Of a DNA stretch of 64,000 nt, positions 25,611 through 37,195 are shown in pieces. Both the position numbers and the translations under genes were made by a program. The stretch covers positions 558,001 to 622,000 of the forward strand of contig JACTVC010000025.1 in the NCBI GenBank assembly GCA_018417955.1, in the 5' to 3' direction. This DNA comes from Laccaria trichodermophora. Lineage: Eukaryota; Basidiomycota; Agaricomycetes; Agaricales; Hydnangiaceae. The notes below the pieces were generated by a model, which worked only from the letters and a program-made list of their open reading frames with translations, was not told where the DNA came from and did not search any database. Every line of letters begins with the position of its first letter. Within the stretch, counting starts at the first letter, position 1.

Positions 25611-26662
25611 TGGTCGCCTTCCTTGACATGCTATCACGTTCTAAAAAAGTCAATGTTAGCCTCAATCCGACACCAGACCATAATTGAAGCAACAACCAAG
25701 CCAAGTCAAGCTGCGATCTCACATCCGATCTTCATCAGCTTCCATCTGTAATGTGGTGGGGAAGAGGAGGGCGACGGAGAGGCTGCGGGAGCGAGAGGGG
25801 GGGTTGGGGAGTCGGTTTGCGCAATGGAGCACCTTCGCCGGGAAATTTTCTCAGGAGTGCGTTGACGCAGCAGAACTCATCGGGTTTCAGACTGTTGCAG
25901 AGGAATTTGACGTGCAGAGGAATTTGACGAGTACTGTTGCGGACAAGCAAAGTCATCTAAAAATATTAACTATTCTCGCTACGTTAGTAGTGGGTCTTGT
26001 GGGTCGACCTCGAAAAAAAACTTTGCTCACGTGGACAGTCATGTGATCTCCACTCCTTTTTATTCCATTCTCTGATTGTCCTACGTAGCCACATTACGCC
26101 GATCCATATAGAGATCCTTCTAGCAATTATAGCTTTGAGGGCTCGACATCATCTCACCAGATTATCTATGGAGGACCACCACCTCGGTCGCGTTCAAGGA
26201 GCAATAGCGGACCGCCGCCTACCAGGAGAAGTTAGAACGTCATCGATCCACGAGAGACAAGCTACCACGAGAGCCTACGAGAGCTGTTGACAAAATTTCA
26301 CGTTCGAAAGTTTCCGATGCACACCTGGTAGAATTTGCGTCTTTGGACTAATCCATGTATCTATTTGAGGCTTACTTTTTTTAGTTCAAACAATCGCGAA
26401 GGCCCAAAATACATCCTTTCATCCATGATCGCTTCTTCTTTCATTGTTTCCCTTGTATAAGAGGATCGCGAACTGTGCATCCTTACCCTCACCTCTCTTT
26501 CTTCTCCCTGTCTCTCTCTCTTCTCGTTGCTGGCGTCATTCCGTCTTTTCTTGACCTGGCGTCTACGTTCTGAGTCGACCTCACTTTTGTTCATCTAAAC
26601 CTAGACTTTACCTGCGCCTTCCCTTGCTCTCCTCACTTTCTATCAAACTCAAGAAGAACAAC
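25611..26662. other. Intergenic, no gene supported
   Basis: Short direct repeat GCAGAGGAATTTGACG at about 25896 and 25914. The region before 26663 is pyrimidine-rich (about 26470-26550), a composition common in fungal promoters and 5' leaders, and probably belonged to the secreted-protein gene downstream. Confidence 0.4.
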
Positions 26663-27354
26663 ATGGCCCCACTATCGTTACTCCTTGTAGCTTTCCTCAT
26701 GACCGCCACTGCCTACCCCGTTAACGCCGGTATGCTCTTTTCTCGTCTTTCTTCGTGCCTTACTGATGAACTTATTTTGCATTATCAGTTCCCCTTGAGG
26801 CGTGTCAGGCAGGATCGTACGATACCCCCAGTGACAAGTCACCTTCCGTCGCCAATTCAACAACCCCAACAGCTGCCGACGTGACGGTGCCCGTTCCGTA
26901 AGTGCTTGTTTTCTTACCCACGACATACAAAGGAATTTACGGTTTTTTCCTCTGTTAGTATCGCCACTCTTGTGGCCAACGATGACTCCCCATCCCACGT
27001 CATCGACCTGAACAAAAGCGCCAACTGAACCTCAGCAGACGGCAAGAAAAAGAAACACAAGCACCATATGCATAAGGGGAAGAACGCCACCGCTTCTGCT
27101 GTCGCTGCCGGATCCCAGAACAAAAACGCCAACTCAACCTCAGTAGACGGCAAGAAGAAGCACAAGCTCGTTATACTAAGGGCGCGAAACGTGTTTTCGA
27201 GAAGAACGGTACTGTTGCTGCCGGAGCGGCGAACGGGATTGATGTTTACACGCGTGAGGTTCAGGAGGACGCTGCTAAGAAAGCAGCCTGTTTGAATACT
27301 CCTGGCACTCTATGCCAACTGGCTGCGAGGAGCTGGCCAAAGGCCGAGCGATGA
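26663..27354 (+). pseudogene. Small secreted protein pseudogene with a duplicated basic module
   Basis: The start at 26663 gives a clear signal peptide, MAPLSLLLVAFLMTATAYP, with likely cleavage after VNA. Introns 26730-26788 and 26898-26958 keep phase. The mature part starts VPLEACQAGSYDTPS. TGA at 27026-27028 ends the frame inside the first copy of a module (NANSTS..DGKKKKHKHH) repeated at about 27120-27170. The matching base in the second copy shows the stop arose by C to G in TCA. A one-base loss near 27178 shifts frame. Beyond it a cysteine-containing tail (VYTREVQEDAAKKAACLN) runs to a stop at 27354. Function unknown. Confidence 0.6.
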
Positions 27355-27574
27355 GCAGCTGTAGCGTATGGTAATTCAATGTATGTACATTGTATTTAAC
27401 ATTACTACGAAAGTTAAGATAAAACAAAACCTGGCCAACACTGAGTAAAAAACAAATGATATAACATTATAAAGTCAATAAGGGCAGAAGAATTCTTAGT
27501 ACATTCAAGTAGCCGTAGCGGGCCATGCGGCTTGCCGCGCTACGTGTTTATTTTTAAAAGCCCCGAAAATAGTC

Positions 27575-27703
27575 GGAATCGACTAGGCTCGTGACCAGCC
27601 GTTACCTTTGAACTCCGCTGATCATCTACAGGTAACGGCTGGGAGCAACGGTTCACTTTTAGTAAGGTCACGCTTTGTCACGCGGGACTTAGTGAAAATT
27701 CAT
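27575..27703. repeat. Left terminus of the DUF6589-RecQ element, with hairpin
   Basis: Order: target copy GGAATCGA, outer TIR (27584-27598), hairpin arms CCAGCCGTTACCT (27595-27607) and AGGTAACGGCTGG (27630-27642) with a 22-nt loop, then inner TIR to 27703. The hairpin is perfect over 13 bp. Confidence 0.8.
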
Positions 27704-27725
27704 ACAATCCTACGACGTATGTAGC

Positions 27726-30700
27726 TCATTCCTCTTCGTCTACCCCATCCACACTTCCTTCACTTGAGCTATCTGACCAATTGTCATCCCCGTATACAAA
27801 TGTATCATCCATATCCAAAGCAACGTCTTCTGCACATAATCTGGCCAAGGTTGCGTCAACAATACCATTTTCAAGATCCTCGATGATCCTCGCCACTTCG
27901 GTGATCACCTCCTCTTCTTGAATATTGTCATCATCTTGAGTTGAATCAATAAAAGGATTATCTCTGCCCTGGGGTTCTTGTTGTCCATGAGACGGTATAT
28001 TCATGCTTGTATCCATTTGTGTTTCAACTTGGACTGTGTTGGTTGTGTCATTGGGCCCATGAGATGGAGTAATTTTTGCTTGTGCAGAGACAGGTATGAT
28101 TTTCCTTCTTCGTTGGAGTAGACGAAAGGCCTCGTTATATTCGGACAGTGGATTCTTGGTGCCAGCCGTGAGACTCTGCATACCGACAGTAATGGTATCT
28201 TTGCAAGGCTCTCCATCACCTTCATTCAGGACACGACCTGGTTGAACCTGATACACACTGTGTTCGTTGAGACTGTCCATCAGGGTCTGTATGTCATCTG
28301 AAATATCAGGTGGTGCATGGCGTGTCCCTTGATCTGCACCAAGAATATCATTGAAGCTTCCGGCAAGCTGTCGGAGAACGTCAACACAGGGTGCAATATG
28401 CTCGAGCCATTCCCATGAAGCGTTGGAACCATGAGCTTTATAGAATACCTTGTATTTTCATTCCGTTAATATCTGATATTGTGAGCCAAATTTTTTGAAA
28501 CACCTTTATCCAATAATTCAGATGCTCTTGCATAAGACCAATCTCCACCCAACTATTTGGGTTTCCTGTCGGGTTAACGAGCCAATTGTTCAGTACAATG
28601 CTTCTGGTAAATTTGGAAATTACTGTTAGTAAATATTTCTGTAGTAAATCAGAAGCCTACCGAATTTCCGGGCTCCAAACACTTGTTAGATTGTGAATTA
28701 AATGGAGCATCTCATGCGCATATTTAGTTCTACCATTTCCTCGAAAGCTAAGTGCCCAGGCCTTCAGAATGAGGATAACTCGTCCTGAATCCCCTGCCTT
28801 AATCGCATCTGTCATTTCACAAGATATGAGTGCATCCCGCATGAAGAGCACCGCATTTTCGAACACCATATCACCCTCAGTGATTTTATCTCCAGCTACC
28901 TCCTGTGCTTGGCGCTTTTCTTGGAGATTCTCGACAGGTTTTCCCCAGTGTGTGAAAAGGTTGCCATGAATATCTGCAACCTTCCTGTGAAAGAGCCCAA
29001 CAAGCCATGTTGAGCCAAAGAACGTGTTAAACCCAGTTTCTTGACCTGCACGAAGGTTCTCAAGTGTACGAAAGCGTGCCAGGGAAAGCTGATCTCCACC
29101 ATTAAACCGTAAACGCTCTGAGGAGTTGGGTGTCTTGTTGAGTTCAAGCTCACTTCTAATTGCCTGATCGACATCAGCGTTTCCAACAATGGATGACTCG
29201 TCAATCTTCCAGGTCGGTAAAGGGTGGAGGTCTGACTTGTGCAATTCTATCTTCTCGTTGGTTGCTGGTTGTTGGTCCTTGAGTTTTCCTTCGAACTTCT
29301 GAAATCCATCACCGCCATTTTTTATGATGATACGAAGAATTGTGAAAATGAGGTGTTTCTTAAAATCCTTTCGCTCTTGTGGTGTATGAAGAATGTCTGT
29401 CAGTTTGAGACTTGGGGCGGTGAGAAATCGAGCTTGATAATCGAAAGTTTTGAGGTCTTCAATCCAAGCTTTGAAAAGTGGAATTAATGTTGCACAAGTG
29501 CCATTTTCTTGTGTATCTGTTCCATACTCATATAAGTTTACTTCAGGCTGCAGGAACTTCGAAGAGTTGAAGATGTACTGTGTCATCCAATTATCTGCTC
29601 TGGATTCCGGAACATCATATTGATATTGTCATAAACAGTGGAATACAGTCCCGTCGCTGCTATCTGCCATGCTCGAATACGCATTGAGTCAGACAACTGA
29701 TGCAAAGTCCCTGAATAGGTCAATGGAGTGGATTCCATTTTGGATGTTGATGTTATTGCAGGTGGAGTTGTATTATCAATGCTAGCGGGCCTGGGAGTTG
29801 ACACGTCTTGAGGTTTAGCAGAAGTTTTCTTCTTGCGCGGACGGCGCTTTTTTTTTGTGACAATGTTTGTGTAGCTCTCCATGATCCCTAGTGTTGAGAG
29901 GACCATTATTGTCTGTCATTGAGCACCTGACGCATATAGATACAGTCCTAGCATCTTTTTAGACACATTATTCGAGTGGCTATATTCTCCATGGCAGGTG
30001 AGGGCCGCCGAGGTAATAACCTAACCCATTGTAAATGATTTCAAGTTAATAGAGATCATTAAGTGTTAAACTGTGGTGCTTACCATCTTTGTCCTTTCTC
30101 TGCGCCTCTCCATGTGTTTTGCTTCAGCACAATGGGACGTCGCAAGCCTCTTGAGAATATGCATTCCCACAGGTGCTGACTCCTTCAATTTCTTGTTCAA
30201 AGTCGAGAAGCTGAAGGCTTGAATGAATTCTTGATTAATGACCTTATCCCTTGTCTGCAAGATCTTCGACTTTGTAACAGCCTTCGCTTCGTCTCTGACC
30301 AAGCGCCCAACATATTTCACAGCCCAATCTTTGACCTCGTTCCTCACCGTCTCGCTGTTTTTTGAGGATATCCACCAATTCAAGATTTCTGTTGCCTCGC
30401 CGCTGTACACAAAGAACTGGTGCCATCGTATATTTCCCTGTGGATTTTCTGGATCGAAAATATATTTGAGAAATTGTCCTAAGCGCAAGCCTTTCTTGTT
30501 GAGAAGGCCTAACACCTCCTCTACGTCCTCTGCAAGTTTCCTGGCAGCCAACTCGTGTGCTTCCTCCTGCTGCCAAGCAATGGTACTCTTTTGCTTTTTA
30601 ATGGCTTTGTTGTGACATATCATTTGCTTCTCCTCCTTAGTGCCTGTAACGGGTGTACTCCAGGCAGGTCCATCAGTATCCAGAGGTGGTAAAGCGTCCT

Positions 30701-30890
30701 CGGAATCAGAGGAATAATTGGTGTCTTCAATTTCTGGTGCAATTGGCTGTGGTCGTGATCGAGCATGGCTGAGACTTTCAAAATAGGTGGTAAGAGAGGT
30801 GCTGAGGCTTGGTAATGGTTGGGTGGATCCAATGAGAGGTTCTTCCACATCACTGGTCGACAGTTCTGGGGAATTGAAACGACGTCGCAT
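27726..30890 (-). pseudogene. DUF6589 protein, nearly intact (two TGA codons)
   Basis: Six exons on the minus strand: 30890-30084, 30020-29579, 29516-28661, 28603-28504 and 28448-27726 carry one continuous phase of 976 codons (five visible segments joined by four introns; no earlier coding exon is needed). The start MRRRFNSPELSTSD at 30890 was chosen because it leaves a 101-bp divergent gap to the helicase gene. The N-terminal third is polar. The DUF6589 region shows LGLYLYASGA, NTQENGTCATLIPLF, GGDQLSLARFRTLENLRAG, FHRKVADIHGNLFTHWG and YAHEMLHLIHNLTSVWSPE. The tail is highly acidic. TGA at 29916-29918 and 29583-29585 fit CGA to TGA. Biochemical role unknown; the paired helicase and TIRs suggest a transposition function. 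Confidence 0.8.
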
Positions 30891-30991
30891 GACTCGGATA
30901 TGTGAATACAATTGACTATCTAAAAGAAAAAGCAGCTTGTGCCACAACTGATCGTGATCGGAGTCATCACTCTACCCAACCACCACGAGTT
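30891..30991. promoter_or_regulatory. Shared divergent 5' region of the DUF6589 and RecQ genes
   Basis: Only 101 bp separate the two chosen start codons, which point away from each other. Both promoters must overlap here or lie inside the opposite gene. No clear TATA box is seen. Confidence 0.5.
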
Positions 30992-33423
30992 ATGCCCGAT
31001 CTTCCTCGTCACTCCCAGTCCAAGAACCAGAAGAAGAAAAAGACTTGTCCAAGGCCAACGACAGGCAAAGCATGGGCCCGATTGAGGCCAAAGGATCTGG
31101 AAGGACTCAATGAGAAGATCCGTGAAAAATTTAAATGGACGCACTCGCCTCAGGAATTCCAACTAGATGCTATCAAAGCTCAACTCCTCTGAAAAGATGT
31201 CCTCGTTCATGCAGGAACGGGTTCAGGAAAGACTACCATTGCGGCAGGACCTCATGCTCTGGTTGATAAGTCGAAAGGGATGGTTACTTTCATGGTTTCA
31301 CCTCTTCTCGCACTTCAAGAGGAACAGGTCAGTCAATATCTTGGATTAAAACTGGTGGACTGACATTGTGGACAGGTCTTGACTTTTTGAAATGAATTTG
31401 GATTGACGGCGACGGTGGTGAATAGCATGCATGGGGGCTGTACATCAGAAATAATGACCGTAAGTATTTACGGATTGCAGTGAAACAAAAGCTTACTACT
31501 GAGAAGCAGAATATCTGTAAAGGAGAATGGCAGATCGTTCTAATCTCCCCAGAGATCATTCTTTCCAAACCGTTCATCAAAGAAGTCTTGTGCAACCCAG
31601 CTATGGCCTCTAGAATCCTCTCTATCGTCGTAGACGAAGCACATGTTGTTTCCCACTGGGGTGCCGGCTTCTGAAAGCAATATGCAGAACTTGGAATCCT
31701 GCGTGCAATCCTTCTGAAAGGCACTCCATTTGTTGCAATGTCAGCAACCTTGGCCCCTCGCGTACGATGCGATATCTTGAAGAAGCTGCAGTTCGATGAG
31801 AAGAACTATGTAAACATAAATATTGGGAATGACAGACCGAATGTATCAATCGTCATTCGTGCAATCCAGAACCTGATGAACACCTACAGCAATCTCGACT
31901 TTGTCATCCCAGACGGCATAAAGACCACAAACGACATCCCAAGACATTCATCTACGCTGATCAGATTAGTGCCGAAATTGGATTGGAAACACAACTCATG
32001 GAACGGTTACCACCTGGGCTTCGTGGAATTGGCGCTATTCGTCCATTCAGTGCTGCATTTAGCCCCGAACACCGACAAGAGTTACTCAGCCTGTTCAAAG
32101 CCAGTGTCGTACGAGTTTTGATTTGTACTGATGCTGCTGGAATGGTGGGTGCCCTAATTCCAGACCTTCAATGCTTTGTATTGAAAGAACGCCAGGGATG
32201 TAACATACCAGACGTTGACGTTGTTGTCCAATGGAAACTCCCAGCGTCTGTCTCAACGTTTGTTCAGCAAGCAGGAAGGGCTGGTCGTGATCCAAAACGG
32301 ACCGGTCTTGCTGTGCTTCTTGTTGAGAAGTCTGTGTATGAAGCTGATCTTACACGGCTGGACGAAGCTTCATCAGGAAACAAAAAAAAAAGTGTTTGCC
32401 AGTCATCAACATACCCGAAAGCACCAAAGGGCTACGCAGTTTGGCATGGCGTTCAGCGAGGATCGTTTGACGGCTTCTGCGATGAAAATCTCTTGAAGAT
32501 GGGTGTACCACCTGATACAAAATCGTTGGATGAGGGCCTTTATAGCCTTGCGCAGAGCGGCATGTGTCGACGAGGAGTGTTGACAGCTATCTACGGAAAT
32601 GATACGCCATGTCAGTCAAGATAACAACACCTATTTTGTGTGATTACTTACATTTCTTGCAGATCCAACTGTTCCTTGTTGCGATCTATGTGATCCAACA
32701 CTGCTTGACCGCACCTGCCCTGCTCCCAAAATCAATCAACCCAAGGCCACGGCACTAAAGACCGGGATCGTGAACGAAACTGTGAAATCAGCACTTCAGT
32801 GATGGCGCTCGCGAATTTGGCAACACGATTTCGAAGATGCACTATTCGCACCGTCGGCCATCTTGAGTGATGAACGCATCGAAAATCTGTCATCTGTTGG
32901 ACCCATTGGCAGGCTGAACGAATAGGAACGAGTGGTGGGAATGGACTGGCTGTGGTTTGGTCAATATGGGGACAATTTACTTGAAGAACTTCAAAAACTG
33001 GACATACCTCCTATGCAACCCAAGCAACAGCAGAAAAGGGTGGAAAAGCGAACGGTCTGCGAAGTGGAAGACGAGCAAACCCAACCTGCATCGAAGAAGA
33101 AAAGAGTGCAGAAGCACCATGCGGCGACGCCCACCCAAAACCCGACTCCCACAGCTGTCAACCCCATGCTGCCATCACACATTACAGCACCAGCACCGCC
33201 AAGAGCGCCCCCACCAGCTCCCACCTTCACTCCCCAGCTTTACGCAACGCCATACCGCTATGCAACCCCCCAACAACAAAGTTATAACCCCTACTCTTCG
33301 TTGACACATCTGTATGCTATGTACCCACCATCTTTCTATGGGTATTATCAGACTCCAAGGCAAGTTCCAGCACCTAACCCCCAGCCTTTGTCAAATATTG
33401 GCCCCCAGAACCCGAATGTGTGA
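30992..33423 (+). pseudogene. RecQ-like DEAH-box DNA helicase, five stops and one frameshift
   Basis: Starts MPDLPRHSQSKNQKKKK. Exons are 30992-31327, 31376-31459, 31504-32144, 32196-32610 and 32663-33423; all joins keep phase. Helicase motifs in order: Q-motif-like FQLDAIKAQ, Walker A HAGTGSGKTT, DEAH box VVDEAHVVSHWG, motif III MSATL, and motif VI QQAGRAGRD. A Cys pair (CCDLC) follows, then a proline-rich tail. Stops: TGA 31190, 31388, 31672 and 32800, and TAG 32923, each explained by C to T. A one-base shift occurs near 31940. RecQ helicases unwind DNA 3' to 5'. The gene is dead here but every domain is still in place. Confidence 0.85.
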
Positions 33424-33610
33424 CTGCCAGCACTTGAAGACTACAATTTCTCACTTCCACTGTAAAAGGTCAATTTCTAGTCAAATTTTTGTATTCTGTA
33501 AACACATTTCAATTGGTTCTAAATGTAACAAAAAGTACAATCAAGCTATGTTGAAAAAAGGAATTTGTAGAAAGGAATTGTATGTTGCGACCAAGTCGTT
33601 GAGTCAAAAC

Positions 33611-33791
33611 ATGAAATTTCACTAAGTCAGCGTCACGCTAGGGGGGTTCCTCTAAAAATGCATCCGTTACTCCCAGTCCTTAGGTGGTGATCCTCCTTTT
33701 CACACTCCGCCATATGTTTGCCACAACAACAACACCACAACAAATCACAAACAATCACCACCTAAGGACTGGTCGCGAGTCTAGGAATCGA
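33611..33791. repeat. Right terminus of the DUF6589-RecQ element, with long hairpin
   Basis: Inner TIR 33611-33628, then a perfect 19-bp hairpin with arms at 33673-33691 and 33754-33772 and a 62-nt loop. Outer TIR follows to 33783, then target copy GGAATCGA at 33784-33791. The hairpin arm sequence differs from the left terminus except for the shared CCAG. Confidence 0.8.
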
Positions 33792-36490
33792 TGCAGATTC
33801 ACAAGAGCTTTCCAGCCATACCACTTTCATCAAATTCTATCGAGCCAATCCCTCAGAAATCACCAAAGTATGGTTTTTCTGCCTAAAAATATTGGCGGAC
33901 CCTAAATTTCATCCAAAAATTATGAAAAATAGCGCAATCGACTCCTTTTGATGAAAGGGTTACTATCAGTGACCAGGAGTTTGAAACGATTTGACCTTTG
34001 GCTGAATTATGCCACAACCGCTACACTCCAGGCCTCCAAATTTTGTGTGGTGGTGAGTGTGTATCTCATGAACATGAATATATTTTTAGTTTTTTTATTG
34101 AACAGTGGTGGAAGCTGACGGAGGCTTACCAGCCGTCGAGGTCGGTTGTTTTGAGAGATTGAAATGGCTGTCACGTCAAAGTCACATCCAACTGTCAGGG
34201 TTCAAAACCACGCAGCCCAGAATCACGTCTGTCACACTCAGCAGACCAAGAATTGAAATTCATTGGATTATAAGCGTAGTTCTTCACATTTCTGCTCGAT
34301 TTTTTGTATTTGAAGTCACATAGTTTACTAGTATATGCTTGTAAATTTTTAGATAGCCTAATGCAAAGGATCAGATTAGATCTTGAAAATAATTTACATA
34401 CATCATGGTTTTGATGCACTGAAAACCACCTTTTAAAATCCTGAGCTCGTCAGACTTGGTTGTTGCACAAAAAAGGATGATATTCATATTTGTAAGAGTC
34501 ATAATTAGTCCAGAAAAAAATACCAGAAAGCCTGTGTCAAAATTAAGAGGGGAAATTGGGGATTTCACACAACTCCTGAAGCATATCAAACTCCTGGTCA
34601 CTAATAGTATGATCCCATAGAAATTAGCAACTTTTATCAATCCATTTCAGGTAAATCAATTCATTAATAGTTGCCAAAAATGGTAATTTATTAGTGATCA
34701 ATCATATTCAGTCTTCGCTCAGACCCATCCAGAGTCCCTGTTCTGTGGTCAGTCTTCTTGTTAGAATTTCTGTGACTTTTTGTTAGATGGTACCTATCAC
34801 TGCCAAGAATTTCACCCCACAACTGACAAGATTTGAGTAGTTTTGGTCATCCAGGACCCTGAATTGAGGCAAAAATTCGGCGGACCCAATTTCTTGTGGG
34901 AAAAACTTCAGAGGTGTGTTTTTTGACGTATTTCAACAAGCTGGCCATGATCCTGAAGTTTGGTGGCATTTTATCGAGTTGTTCCCATGTTACCAAATTA
35001 GATGGCTTTGCTTGTCTGCAACTGTAGTGGGGATGAATTTTCTTCAATCATGACAAGCACAAGAAGGGTCCAGCTCGATTTGGATCGATGATGTTGTGTT
35101 GCTTATAATTAGCTCAGTGTGGTTTGGTTTGGTTTTCCTTCATTTTCACTGGGAGCTAGATGGCTCATCCACACACGATAGACACCATGTTCTTTTTCAT
35201 TGACCATGCACATGTACATGCAAACTTGTTCCAGCCCCATGAATCCAGGAACTTCCTGATGTGGAAGTCCCCCAGCATCTCAGAGTGTTCAGTCATGCTC
35301 CATGCTGCATTTTACATCTTGTGCCATGATCCACCAAGAAAAATGTAATCACACCATGGCATCTAGTATGTAGAGGTGTTGGGCTTTTCCTTGAGCTATT
35401 AACAACATTATTGGTATTTTACCTCACTGGTGCCATCTCTCTTTCTTTGCAAGATCAGCCTGTGGAAATGTTTAACATTACTTAGGCTAATTAATTGTGA
35501 AGACTGGAGTTCACATCCAAAAAGAACATGAATTGCAAGGAACTGTCAAAATAAAATCACATGCCCTAGAGGCTACATTAACTAATGAATTATTCTGAGT
35601 GATGGAATGCATCTCATTCACTGTGAGTAACAGAGGGTGCCAATGGCAGGTTGTAAGTGTGGCAAAGCATGTAAGCATTCTGACATGTTGAGGGGTGAAA
35701 AAGTGGCCTGTTGATACCTCCAGAATCAAGGGGAACCATGAGCCACCACATTCCAAGGCTTGGATGGCATCTGTAAAAAGCGAGAGGAGAAAGAGTCAGT
35801 GAGACAAGAAATGGCAAGAGAGAGTAAAATGTACAGTGTTTGATGCACCAAACACTCAGATTATGATAACAAAGTAACCTTCTAAACCCCAGCAGAGAGA
35901 GTTATGGGCACTGCCAAGGGCCTTGAATATAACAATGCTGCAGAGAAACATCTCAAATGAAAGAACAAAAAAAAGATTTCAAATCAAACTCACCAAAATG
36001 CATGAAACACCCGTCCACCATCTTGTCCACCCAAAGGTACCTCAGCAAAGCTAGAACTGAAATTTGAGTCTGCATACTCACTAAATGTGGTCCCAGGATA
36101 AATTGTGGGGGTGAATTGTCTGAAAATGCCCATATGAAAAGCTGAATCCCTTTTGTGTGTTATTGAAGGTACGCAGGAGATGCAGGCTGAGGCATGATTC
36201 ATCTCATCATCCGTGTTGACACAGCTGGCAGTTTTTCCTCCAAAATATTTTTGTCCAAAGACCAGTTGATTTGAAGACTCAATGCAAGAGCAGTTGGTCA
36301 TCCAAGGTAAGAGCTCCAATACTGCAGTTATTGGTAGTAGTAATTGCCTTGAAGCTGAAAAAAAATGTTTTGCAGACAGATGAAGAGCAAGGAAGAAGTG
36401 TGGATGGATGTGCTTGCTGCACTTGCTAACCAACTAATGACTTATTTTGCAGAATGAATTTCTGGAGAACTGGATGAGTTATGGATGCAC
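33792..36490. other. AT-rich intergenic region without a supported gene
   Basis: No protein family is recognised on either strand. The longest open frame (minus strand, 35990-36433, about 147 codons) has no known motif. The sequence is probably old mobile DNA into which the foldback element at 36491 inserted. Confidence 0.4.
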
Positions 36491-36699
36491 ACTAGTGGCT
36501 ACCACTAGTTATCATATAAAACAGGTAACTGCCCTTAGGTCCCTGTGTATCCATCCACACTCTTTATGATAGGGAATCATTAGTGTTACCATGTTTTTTC
36601 ATTATCATAAAGGCTGCACTTTTTCATTAAGTGTAGGCAGGGTTTTGGGCCTCCCTCATAAGACAGCCTGTGGTTATCATTAGCAATGTCATATCTTTC

Positions 36700-37195
36700 C
36701 AAAGCCATATCATTGCGATTTTCATTAGTTATCTAGCCAGTATCATTGGATATTTCATTAGGTATATGAGTGATATCATTTTGCGATTTTCAATGGTTAC
36801 TTTGGCAATATCATTGGAAATTTCATAAGCTACTTGGGCAATATCATTGCAATTTTCATAAATTATCTTGCCAGTATCATTGGAAATTTCATTAGCTGGT
36901 TGTGCAATATCATTGGCAATTTCATTAGCTACTTGAGCAATATCATTGTGCTTTTCATAAATTATCTGGCCAGTATCATTGGAAATTTCATTAGCCGGTT
37001 GTGCAATTTCATTAGCCACCCAGGCAACATCATTGCTATTTTCATTAGCTACTTGGGCAATATCATTGGCAATATCATTAGCAATTTCATTAGCTACTTG
37101 GGTGACATCATTGCGATTTTCATTAGCTACTTGGGCAATATTATTGGGAATTTCATTAGCTCCTTTGGCAATATCATTGGAAATTATTGGCAATT
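36700..37195. repeat. 33-bp tandem array, left arm
   Basis: About 14 imperfect 33-bp units with CAATATCATTG and TTCATTAGCTACTTGGG. Both strands are open because the period is a multiple of three (minus strand NDIAQVANEIS). Confidence 0.85.

Larger units (their letters stand above)
27584..33783. mobile_element. Candidate new DNA transposon carrying DUF6589 and RecQ-helicase genes (6.2 kb)
   Basis: GGAATCGA flanks both sides (27575-27582 and 33784-33791; one extra base, C or T, separates or follows it). The termini are inverted repeats: TAGGCTCGTGACCAG on the left and TAGACTCGCGACCAG on the inverted right, 13 of 15 identical. Similarity continues inward through CTGGGAGYAACGG, TTTTAG and GACTTAGTGAAAWTTCAT (left 27686-27703, right 33611-33628). 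Each terminus contains a hairpin. Inside are two divergent genes sharing about 100 bp of 5' sequence. I know no named superfamily with this gene pair. The assignment as a transposon rests on the TIR and target duplication. Confidence 0.8.

Noticed and set aside
36483..36490. GGATGCAC as the target duplication of the second foldback element
   Set aside because: The matching right-hand copy is absent because the right terminus is lost, so the duplication cannot be confirmed.
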